Of a stretch of DNA of 14,922 nt, positions 1 to 6,808 are shown in pieces. Below the pieces are notes generated by a model, which did not search any database, was not told the origin of the DNA, and saw nothing but the letters and a program-made list of their open reading frames with translations. The first letter of the stretch is position 1, and every line of letters begins with the position of its first letter. Source of the stretch: Oscillospiraceae bacterium (GTDB taxonomy: Bacteria > Bacillota > Clostridia > UBA1381); NCBI GenBank assembly GCA_015068545.1, contig SVKH01000022.1, forward strand, positions 1 through 14,922, read 5' to 3'. Position numbers and translations under genes: made by a program.

Positions 1-354
1 TGATGGTCTTCCGGATGCAGTAACTGTAACATCAACAAATTCCGGAGTATCTAAATAAGGCAAAATATATGTATATACGCCATATGTTCCGCTTTCAAGC
101 TGCGATGCCGTAAAGGTTGCTGTAGCGTTTTTCGATCTTGTATACCACGAATAACCATCAGTAGGTCCTAAAACAGTATCGGCTGTTGATATTTTCCAGT
201 CTCCTTCCGGAGATAGCACACATGTATCGGTGCTTTTTACCGTTCCATCCTGACTCGGTATGATTATCACTTCGTTATCCGCTGCAAATACGTTAAAATT
301 AAAGCTGTGTAATAAAATTAAAATCAAAAGCAAAATACTTATTATTTTCTTCAT
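1..354 (-). CDS. Secreted paralogue of the SLH/glycosyl-hydrolase-like array, N-terminal part only
   Basis: The reading frame is open for 118 codons from an ATG at 354-352 to the window edge, so the C-terminus is missing. Residues 1-25 are a signal peptide: MKK, then a long Leu/Ile core, then FNVFAA. Residues 30-118 are the start of a type A beta-sandwich module. It carries the family landmarks: an early Trp (GDW), VLGPTDGYSWY, the FTASQLESGTYGVYTY strand pair and DVTVTASG. It is closest in pattern to the single A module of the 589-3372 gene and to the first A module of the 10553-14233 gene. GGAAGG at 366-361 sits 6 bases before the ATG. The gene lies beyond the terminator of the upstream gene and has its own leader, so it is probably a separate transcription unit. 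Binding modules, SLH-like modules and a barrel are expected downstream by analogy, but none of that is visible here. Confidence 0.88.
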   Translation of the reverse strand, partial: MKKIISILLLILILLHSFNFNVFAADNEVIIIPSQDGTVKSTDTCVLSPEGDWKISTADTVLGPTDGYSWYTRSKNATATFTASQLESGTYGVYTYILPYLDTPEFVDVTVTASGRPS

Positions 355-388
355 TTTACACCTTCCGAAAAATATTTAAATATTTATT

Positions 389-416
389 ATTATACCATAG
401 GTGCAAGCCTTGTAAC
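389..416 (-). promoter_or_regulatory. Putative extended -10 promoter for the gene at 1-354
   Basis: On the minus strand TATAAT (394-389) is preceded directly by TGG, giving an extended -10 (TGnTATAAT). GTTACA (416-411) lies 16 bases upstream and matches four of six bases of the -35 consensus TTGACA. The start codon is about 35 bases downstream of the -10. This is read by eye. The match to the -10 consensus is exact, while the -35 is mediocre and lies inside an inverted repeat. Confidence 0.5.
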
Positions 417-423
417 GGCTTGC
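403..423. repeat. Inverted repeat overlapping the putative -35 box
   Basis: Perfect 7-bp arms GCAAGCC (403-409) and GGCTTGC (417-423) flank a 7-base spacer, TTGTAAC. The putative -35 of the downstream gene lies in the spacer. This geometry suits a repressor operator, but it would equally form a hairpin if an upstream start is used. No specific regulator can be assigned. Confidence 0.45.
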
Positions 424-436
424 TTCACAGCGGTTC

Positions 437-492
437 AATAAACACATTGGAGCAAAAGCAGAATGTGCTTTTGAACATTGATTGTGTTTATT
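437..492. repeat. Nested imperfect palindrome in the intergenic leader
   Basis: Outer arms AATAAACACA (437-446) and TGTGTTTATT (483-492) are perfectly complementary over 10 bp. Inner arms CAAAAGCA (453-460) and TGCTTTTG (466-473) are perfect over 8 bp around a 5-base loop, GAATG. The two stems are separated by an asymmetric internal loop of 6 versus 9 bases. There is no U-tract next to it on either strand, so it does not look like an intrinsic terminator. It could be an operator, an RNA leader structure, or the footprint of a small mobile repeat. Confidence 0.5.
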
Positions 493-539
493 ATATCATA
501 AAAAAAGAGAAAAAGCAATGCCGTATATCTGAATAGGAC

Positions 540-576
540 AAAAAAATCAGACTGCCTGTATTCAGCAGTCTGATTT
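540..576 (-). terminator. Rho-independent terminator after the gene at 589-3372
   Basis: Arms 544-555 and 565-576 form a perfect 12-bp stem around a 9-base loop; the core is AATCAGACTGC against GCAGTCTGATT. Read on the minus strand, the stem runs directly into seven T residues (546-540). It begins 13 bases after the TAA stop of the upstream gene. This is the only hairpin in the window with a proper U-tract, and it separates the four-gene group from the gene at 1-354. Confidence 0.88.
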
Positions 577-588
577 AATAATTTTACA

Positions 589-3372
589 TTATTTATTTAA
601 TGTTGCGTATTTAGTACCGTCTTTGTTGAGTTTTCCGGGGTATATACCCTTTCCGCCACCATATGTATATCTCTGTGATACATAGTTAGGATCCTTAGGA
701 CCGCAGGTTTCAAGTGAACCTAAAGTATCAAATCTTTCATGAGTTACAGTGTAGTAGTTGTATGTGTATACACCGTCTGCACCAGCTTCGTATGCAAGAA
801 TTGATTCCTGCTTGTCGATTTCGTAGTCATCCATGTCTGTCTTTGTTACATAAGCGAGAGGATCCATTGCAGCAAATACCTGAACATCATAGTTATCTTT
901 GTATTCGCCGATTGCATCTTCCCATGACTGGAAGTTACCTGAGTGGCAACCAAGTGATACTATATCAACAAGGCCTTCATCAAGCCATGTCTTGATATCA
1001 AGACCAACATCGTGGCAGAAGCCAATTGAATCAGGAACATAGATAGCAAGAAGTATCGGCTTGTTTCTTTCGATACTGATCTTTTCTGTTAAGTCTCTGA
1101 TCATACGAACAAGGTTGTTCATTCTTTCTAAGTTTTCAGGATATACATCATAACCTAATGTTACTTCTTTGAAGTAGATAGGCCATCTTGTGAAGTCAAG
1201 TTCAAGACCATCGATATCATATCTTGTGATAGTATCTTTTAAGATATCATATACAACCTGTCTTACAGGCATAAGTGTGTAGTCAACTGATGACCATCTT
1301 GTGTTACCGTAAGGCATCATAGGGCCATCGATTTTTCTGTACATAAGTAAATCGAGGTTAGCCTGTTTCCAGGGATCGAGCTCGTCTTCTTCATATGCGT
1401 AGTCGTGAGTATCGTTCATTCTCATTGACCAGAATATATCTTTGTTAATAGAGTGAACATAGTCTACCATTGTTTCGAGTGAGTCTTTACCTGTGTACTG
1501 TTTAAGAACACGGCTCCAGTCTCTTACACGTGTATCTGTGATACCTGAAGATTCGTGTGTGTATGAGTTAAATACACCTGTGCAGTAGAATACTGAACCT
1601 ACCTGTGTATCTTCGAGACCGTATGATCTCTTTGCAAGGAAGTTATCTTTATTGATTGTTGTGCCGTCAAGACCTGAGATGTCAAATGCACCCGGATAGT
1701 TGTCATATGATTTGTAAACATCGTTACCATCGTTATTGTAGATGATACCGCGCTTCTTATTCTTAGCAGCTTCTCTTGCAGCTAATAATTCTGCGGGGAG
1801 TTCTGTGCCGTAAACGCCTTCGTCCTTAACACCGTCTCTCTTTAAGATGAGGTTTGTAAAGTATGAGGAACCGTCTTTGCATTTAAGCTCAAGGATAGAT
1901 TCTGTCATAACTGCTAAATCTTTAACAGTAAATGCGCCTTTAGGAGCATCTGCAATGCCTTTTTCTTTAGCAAATGCAAGTGTTTCATCCCAAGTGAAGT
2001 CTTTGTTATATTCATAACCAAGTGCTGTTAAGAGAATCTTTGCATATGCCTGGGCATCAATTTCTGCAGTAGGCTCAAATTTGTTGTCGCCTGTACCGAT
2101 AAGACCGAGTTCAGGGTGAGCTTTGAGGTATGCGAGATATGGCATAGCCCAAGCTTCAAGTGATGCATCTGCAAAGTTATCCGTACCTGTGAATGCTGCA
2201 GCTTCTGCATCCAAGCCGTTAAGGCGGAGAATCATGATAGCTGCCTGAACACGTGTGGGAACTTTCTTTATATATTCTTCTGTGATACCGTCGCCTTCAC
2301 CGATGAGCATACCCATTCTTTCCAGGATGTGAAGATCTGTTTCCCAGAACGCACTGCTCTTATCAACATTTAAGCCGCCTTCTTCATCTTCGATAGCGAA
2401 TTTGAGGCAGGTAACACGAGTTGTTCCGGGGACACCAACTTTTGTAACCTTGATATATTCAGATCCGTCACCTGCAAAGTCGTATCTTCCGAGTGAGTAC
2501 CAGTCCGTAGGAGGCTGTGTAAAGTCAATTGTAAATGTATGTACTTCACCTTCTGCAAAAAGTTCAACCTGAACTGCAGGGTCTTCTGTATCTGTAGCAT
2601 TAGGTTTTAAGTAGAATACTTCAACATTTTCTGCCTTTGCAATGTGAGGATACCATGTAGCAGTGTTTCCTACAGAACCTGCAGAGCAGTAATATGCTTT
2701 ACCGGGAGCAGGCATAACAACACTTGACTGCTTCCATGTACCTTCTGTTGTAAAGCTGGGGTGCTCTGTACCGATTATAACATTACCTTTTTCAGGAACT
2801 GTTGCAAATTCAATTTTAGCAGGGGTTTCTGGATCTGCTGATGCTTCAGCATCTTTATTAACACCATCAATCGGAGCGGTGTTTGTATCATCTTTTACAA
2901 ATTTAACACCGGATACTCTCATATAACCGTTGCCTTCATGTATTTTCTGAACAACTTTATCGTCAGCGGAACCGTCGAAATCATATTTTCCAAGGAAAAT
3001 CCAATGTTTCTTTCCCTGTCCGCCATGCATACCATCTACTATAATAGTGGTATCTTTACCGGATGCTGTGATTGTAATAGCATCCTTATCTGCAGTTGTG
3101 CCATATGGTGTCATATACCAATATACACCATAGTTTCCTTTTTCAAGCTCAGATGCATCAAAAGTAACAACATCATCGCCCTTTGCATACCAGCTTGTGC
3201 CGCCTGTAGGGCCGGAAACCTTTGAACTGGTGCTTTCCTTCCATGTTGAACCTTCCATTTTGCACTGAGGATCTGAAGTTGTGTAAACAATTTCTTCAGC
3301 TGCAAATGCTGTGAAGGTGAAGCTGCTTATAAGCATTGTTACAAGCAACAACATACTTAAAACTTTTTTCAT
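589..3372 (-). CDS. Secreted SLH-anchored glycosyl-hydrolase-like protein, one type A module (927 aa)
   Basis: This is the shortest complete paralogue and the last gene before the terminator. Residues 1-25 are a signal peptide ending TAFAA. Residues 27-163 are one type A beta-sandwich module (GNYGVYWY, WIFLGKYDF, GVKFV). An acidic, Pro-rich linker (about 167-196) replaces the RP-containing linker of its siblings. Residues 197-330 are the type B module (WYSLGRYDF). Residues 343-497 are three SLH-like units, the second being the clearest: NFADASLEAWAMPYL, then LGLIGTGDNKFEP. The barrel spans 541-892 with NNDGNDVY (546-553), FWSMRMNDTHD (647-657) and DGLELDFTRWP (721-731). Its acidic residues are candidates for catalysis, by inference only. 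The protein ends KYATLNK. AGGAGGAG lies close upstream of the ATG. Codon choice looks different from its siblings, with ATC favoured for Ile in the stretch I sampled. Role inferred: surface glycan binding and possibly cleavage. Confidence 0.9.
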   Translation of the reverse strand: MKKVLSMLLLVTMLISSFTFTAFAAEEIVYTTSDPQCKMEGSTWKESTSSKVSGPTGGTSWYAKGDDVVTFDASELEKGNYGVYWYMTPYGTTADKDAITITASGKDTTIIVDGMHGGQGKKHWIFLGKYDFDGSADDKVVQKIHEGNGYMRVSGVKFVKDDTNTAPIDGVNKDAEASADPETPAKIEFATVPEKGNVIIGTEHPSFTTEGTWKQSSVVMPAPGKAYYCSAGSVGNTATWYPHIAKAENVEVFYLKPNATDTEDPAVQVELFAEGEVHTFTIDFTQPPTDWYSLGRYDFAGDGSEYIKVTKVGVPGTTRVTCLKFAIEDEEGGLNVDKSSAFWETDLHILERMGMLIGEGDGITEEYIKKVPTRVQAAIMILRLNGLDAEAAAFTGTDNFADASLEAWAMPYLAYLKAHPELGLIGTGDNKFEPTAEIDAQAYAKILLTALGYEYNKDFTWDETLAFAKEKGIADAPKGAFTVKDLAVMTESILELKCKDGSSYFTNLILKRDGVKDEGVYGTELPAELLAAREAAKNKKRGIIYNNDGNDVYKSYDNYPGAFDISGLDGTTINKDNFLAKRSYGLEDTQVGSVFYCTGVFNSYTHESSGITDTRVRDWSRVLKQYTGKDSLETMVDYVHSINKDIFWSMRMNDTHDYAYEEDELDPWKQANLDLLMYRKIDGPMMPYGNTRWSSVDYTLMPVRQVVYDILKDTITRYDIDGLELDFTRWPIYFKEVTLGYDVYPENLERMNNLVRMIRDLTEKISIERNKPILLAIYVPDSIGFCHDVGLDIKTWLDEGLVDIVSLGCHSGNFQSWEDAIGEYKDNYDVQVFAAMDPLAYVTKTDMDDYEIDKQESILAYEAGADGVYTYNYYTVTHERFDTLGSLETCGPKDPNYVSQRYTYGGGKGIYPGKLNKDGTKYATLNK

Positions 3373-3377
3373 TGTTT

Positions 3378-3385
3378 CTCCTCCT
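3378..3385 (-). promoter_or_regulatory. Strong ribosome binding site of the 589-3372 gene
   Basis: AGGAGGAG on the minus strand contains the full AGGAGG core, 7 bases before the ATG at 3372. It is the best anti-16S match of the five family genes, which suggests efficient translation of this member. Confidence 0.8.
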
Positions 3386-3429
3386 AGGTTTTTAATTTAT
3401 AAATATACTATATCATTGTTTTTTCATTA

Positions 3430-3451
3430 ATTCTATGATTTTTCATAGAAT
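3430..3451. repeat. Intergenic hairpin between the second and third paralogues
   Basis: TTCTATGA (3431-3438) and TCATAGAA (3443-3450) pair perfectly around a TTTT loop, and one more A-T pair at 3430/3451 extends the stem to 9 bp. The stem is AT-rich and no U-run follows on the minus strand. It lies 35 bases after the TAG stop of the upstream gene. The AT-rich stretch that follows may hold a promoter for the 589-3372 gene, but I found no convincing -35/-10 pair. Confidence 0.5.
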
Positions 3452-3485
3452 GACTTGCACAAAAGATAGATTTACAGGTCGAAAA

Positions 3486-6400
3486 CTATTTATTCAAAGT
3501 AACATATTTTTCACTATCGACACAATAATTACCACTATATGGTTTTCTGCGGGATTGATATTTTGCAAGTTCTGCCTCGGTTACTCCGCAGGAAGCAAAG
3601 TCATATAAGGTATCGAATCTTTCATGATTTATGTCATAGCGGTTATATGTATATACACCCGCTGCACCTGCTTTATATGCAAGAGCTGCTTCATAGCGGT
3701 CTATTTCATAGTCATCCATTTCTTCTAAACCGGAGTTGGAATAACAAAGATTGTCTAATGCTGCATAAACAGGAACTTTTCCTTCAAACTCTCCGATGGA
3801 TTCTTCCCACGGATGGAAGCTTCCCATATAACAACATATTGAAGCTATATCAAAAAGGTCTTCATCCATCCATTTTCTTACATCAAGTCCCAAATCATAG
3901 CACATATCCAGGCAGTCCGGAAGATATACGGACACAAGAATCGGCTTGCCTCTTTCCATGCTGTACTGTTCGGTAAGCGCACGAACCATACGCATAAAAT
4001 CGTTCATACGTTCAATATTTTCGCGGTATGTCTTTTCACCCCATGCAACTTCGCTAAAATACAACGGATGACGTGTAAAATCAAGTTCCAAACCATCAAC
4101 ATCATAATTTTCCAGAGTATCTTTTAAAATGTTGTATATTTTCTGTCTGCTTTCTTGATATGTATAGTCAATAGATGACCAACGGCGATCACCGTAAAGC
4201 ATATACAAAGCATTTTCTCTTGAAGTAAAGAGATTATCGGGATTTGCTCTTTTCCAGCTATCCAAATACTTAAATTCATATTTATAGTCATGAGTATCAT
4301 TCATTCTCATAGACCAGAAAATATCCATATCTCTTTCCTGAACACCTTTTACAGCTTCGATCATTATATCAAGAGTATCTTTTCCGGTATAATCTTCGAG
4401 CAAATAACTCCAGTCTCTTTGTCTGGTGTCTATTCCCTTTTCCTTTTCTTCGTCAAGTGTTATATGCGTATAGCTGTTTACAACACCTGTGCAGTAATAA
4501 ACCGTATTTACCACAGAATTTTCAATACCGGTTGTTCTTGCTGCGAGGAAATTAGAAACTGCCTTTTGTCCGTTATTGTTTTTAAGATTTGAAATCTCAG
4601 TTGGCTTTGGTGTATAATCGCCGGGATACGCAGGATATGTTTTATAAACATCGTTACCGTCATTGTTGTAGATAACGTTTCTGTCTTTCCATTTATAATC
4701 CTCTGATGCTCTGAGTTTCTTCATTTCCTCACTAAACGGAATTCTTTCCAAAAGATCAGGATCTTCAATTCCGCTGTTTTCGCGCACCATTTTTTCAAAA
4801 AAGCTGTAATCAGCTTTATTCTTAGTAGCAACATCAAATGCAGAAGCCAGAATTCTTGCCATTGATGTCGGTGTGAGATATTCATTATATGAAGTATCTA
4901 TACCTAGGCTTTCTGCAAAAGTTTTTGTGTCTTTTGCACTGTAATCAACATCTTCATAGTAACCAAGCTGATGAAGTATAAATCTGATAAGCTCAGTTTC
5001 TGTTGCATAAGAATCCGGCGAATAGCTGTTTGAACCTTGCTTTTTGAGACCAAACTCCGGATGAAGTTTTATCCAAGCAAGAGTATTTTGGTAAGCATGC
5101 CCCACCGTGTCGTTAAAGTGCGAAACCGGACCGGTAGCCTTTGTAATTTCGTTAATAACATCATCGTGCTTTCCAAAAAGCCTGGTAAGCATAACCGCCA
5201 TATCTGCACGGGTTATGTTTTTTATCATATAAGCATCTGATACTTTAGAGGGAATATACATTCCCATTCTTTCAAAGATATAAAGGTCTTCATCTTTTTT
5301 AAGAATGCTTTCTACATCTTCTTTAACAACTTCGTTCAAAGAAATTTTAATAGCGATAACACGTGCAACGCCTTTTCCGTTTGAAGTATCTTTAATAATC
5401 TTTACATATTCTGTTCCATCGCCGGAGAAATTATATTTTCCAAGCGACTTCCAGCCTACACCTTCTCCGGTAAAATCAATAACCGTCCTCTTTTTCACTC
5501 CGCTTGCGCATACTTCAAAAACTGTGCCGGCATCTTCATTGGTTGAAGTTTTATTCGACAACTTCGGAACAAACACCTCGACCCCGTCTGTATCACCTAC
5601 ATCTATAAGCCACATTGCCGATGCGCCGTTAACTGCTGTGTGATAAGACTGCGAACCGGTGAGAACAACAGAACTTTCGCTCCATACACCTTCAAGTAAA
5701 AAACCAAAATCGTTGGTATCAAGAAGAACAGGCTCATTATCCTTAAGAGTGATTTTTGATGCAATTGGAATATTGCTCGGTCTGGATGTATTGGTATCGT
5801 TCTTTATGAATTTAGCACTGAAAACGTGAATATTGCCTCCGTCAGCATTTGGATTTTTCTGTATTACAAGTTTATCGTTGTAATTTCCGTTAAAAGTATG
5901 TACTCCTAAAAATACCCACTCATTTGTTTTGCCGGCATTTTTGGCATCGAGCTTTGTTGTGCTTGTATTGCCCGAAGCCGTAATGTGCGCATCTATATAG
6001 TCCGTTGCATTGCTTGGAGGATTCATATACAAATATACTCCATAGCTACCATTAAAAGCATTTGCTTTAAACGTTGCTTTAGCGCTGGCATCTGCTGAAA
6101 AAATAGCTTTTTCACCAATTGCCCCGCTTAGACCACTTGCACTCCAAGTACCGGATTTTTCGAAGTTCGCGGAAGAAGCAGTATTTGAAATAACAAGCTG
6201 GGTTACTTCACCCTCCACCTGAGCGCTATTGGTATCATTTTTTACAAATTCAACAGCAAACGCTCTCATTACACCATAAGAATTCGGATTTATCTTTTGG
6301 GTAACACCTTCAAGAGCACTTTGGGTAAATGTGTATTTTCCAAGATATATTTTGCTTACTTTATCGTTTGTACCATAATGACCGTTAACCGTAACTGTTG

Positions 6401-6740
6401 TTTGCATACCGGAAGCAGCTATGGTAACATCTATCTTATCTGCATCACGGTCAACTAACGGACGTACATAAAAATATACACCATAGGTACCTGCACTAAG
6501 CTGTGCAGCTGAATACGAAGCACTGTCATTAGCGCTTGAAGTGTATCGGCTCGCCTTGCCATTTGGTCCGGTTTTACCGCTTGGTCCCCAAACACTTTTT
6601 TCACCTTCATCTGTGATTTCTTTATACAGTCCGGAAGTTAAATCAGCATAAACAATCGTGGTTTCTACAGCAAAAGCCGTGAAAGCAAAGTTTGGAAGCA
6701 TAATACATAAAATCAAAAACAAACTAAATATTTTTTTCAT
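3486..6740 (-). CDS. Secreted SLH-anchored glycosyl-hydrolase-like protein, two type A modules (1084 aa)
   Basis: The ATG at 6740 is preferred over an in-frame ATG at 6776: it begins the signal peptide (MKKIFSLFLI to TAFA, residues 1-24) and has AAGGA 7 bases upstream. Modules: A 27-171 (GTYGVYFY, IYLGKYTF, NDTN), A 181-317 (GSYGVYLYMNP, WVFLGVHTFNG, NDTN), B 328-469 (GWKSLGKYNF), SLH-like 484-640 and barrel 687-1052. The SLH units are readable: NITRADMAVMLTRLFG closes the first, and SHFNDTVGHAYQNTLAWI with GSNSYSPDSYATETELI forms the second. The barrel has NNDGNDVY (692-699), FWSMRMNDTHD and DGLELDFTRHP. The Trp after DFTR in the siblings is His891 here, and the following segment GEKTYRE also differs. 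The protein ends YVTLNK with a TAG stop. Its two A modules resemble the second and third A modules of the 1220-residue paralogue upstream. Function inferred: wall-bound glycan binding and processing; substrate unknown. Confidence 0.9.
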   Translation of the reverse strand: MKKIFSLFLILCIMLPNFAFTAFAVETTIVYADLTSGLYKEITDEGEKSVWGPSGKTGPNGKASRYTSSANDSASYSAAQLSAGTYGVYFYVRPLVDRDADKIDVTIAASGMQTTVTVNGHYGTNDKVSKIYLGKYTFTQSALEGVTQKINPNSYGVMRAFAVEFVKNDTNSAQVEGEVTQLVISNTASSANFEKSGTWSASGLSGAIGEKAIFSADASAKATFKANAFNGSYGVYLYMNPPSNATDYIDAHITASGNTSTTKLDAKNAGKTNEWVFLGVHTFNGNYNDKLVIQKNPNADGGNIHVFSAKFIKNDTNTSRPSNIPIASKITLKDNEPVLLDTNDFGFLLEGVWSESSVVLTGSQSYHTAVNGASAMWLIDVGDTDGVEVFVPKLSNKTSTNEDAGTVFEVCASGVKKRTVIDFTGEGVGWKSLGKYNFSGDGTEYVKIIKDTSNGKGVARVIAIKISLNEVVKEDVESILKKDEDLYIFERMGMYIPSKVSDAYMIKNITRADMAVMLTRLFGKHDDVINEITKATGPVSHFNDTVGHAYQNTLAWIKLHPEFGLKKQGSNSYSPDSYATETELIRFILHQLGYYEDVDYSAKDTKTFAESLGIDTSYNEYLTPTSMARILASAFDVATKNKADYSFFEKMVRENSGIEDPDLLERIPFSEEMKKLRASEDYKWKDRNVIYNNDGNDVYKTYPAYPGDYTPKPTEISNLKNNNGQKAVSNFLAARTTGIENSVVNTVYYCTGVVNSYTHITLDEEKEKGIDTRQRDWSYLLEDYTGKDTLDIMIEAVKGVQERDMDIFWSMRMNDTHDYKYEFKYLDSWKRANPDNLFTSRENALYMLYGDRRWSSIDYTYQESRQKIYNILKDTLENYDVDGLELDFTRHPLYFSEVAWGEKTYRENIERMNDFMRMVRALTEQYSMERGKPILVSVYLPDCLDMCYDLGLDVRKWMDEDLFDIASICCYMGSFHPWEESIGEFEGKVPVYAALDNLCYSNSGLEEMDDYEIDRYEAALAYKAGAAGVYTYNRYDINHERFDTLYDFASCGVTEAELAKYQSRRKPYSGNYCVDSEKYVTLNK

Positions 6741-6747
6741 CGTCTCA

Positions 6748-6752
6748 TCCTT
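6748..6752 (-). promoter_or_regulatory. Ribosome binding site that sets the start of the 3486-6740 gene
   Basis: AAGGA on the minus strand, 7 bases before the ATG at 6740. It favours this start over the in-frame ATG at 6776, which would put 12 polar residues in front of the signal peptide and overlap the intergenic hairpin. Confidence 0.7.
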
Positions 6753-6764
6753 TTGGTAAGTTGA

Positions 6765-6790
6765 ACAGATTTCCAATATGGAAAATCTGT
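6765..6790. repeat. Intergenic hairpin between the third and fourth paralogues
   Basis: ACAGATTTCC (6765-6774) pairs with GGAAAATCTGT (6780-6790) with one bulged base and a 5-base loop. There is no U-run on the minus strand side. It lies within a 68-base gap, 18 bases after the upstream stop codon, which is compatible with read-through of one mRNA and a processing or stabilising hairpin. Confidence 0.5.
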
Positions 6791-6808
6791 CCGCATTAAC
6801 CTGATTTT

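Noticed and set aside
697..1752. Assignment of the barrel to a classical xylanase family such as GH10
   Set aside because: I could not see the usual GH10 catalytic strand motifs. The similarity is to uncharacterised glycosyl-hydrolase-like barrels, so no xylanase activity is claimed.
3373..3430. Promoter for the 589-3372 gene in the AT-rich spacer
   Set aside because: Several TATA-like hexamers occur, but none has a -35 better than three of six matches at proper spacing, so it is not listed as a feature.
6741..6776. Upstream in-frame ATG that would lengthen the 1084-residue protein by 12 residues
   Set aside because: The added residues are polar and would precede an otherwise typical signal peptide. 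The internal ATG has a well-spaced AAGGA, and the longer start overlaps the intergenic hairpin.
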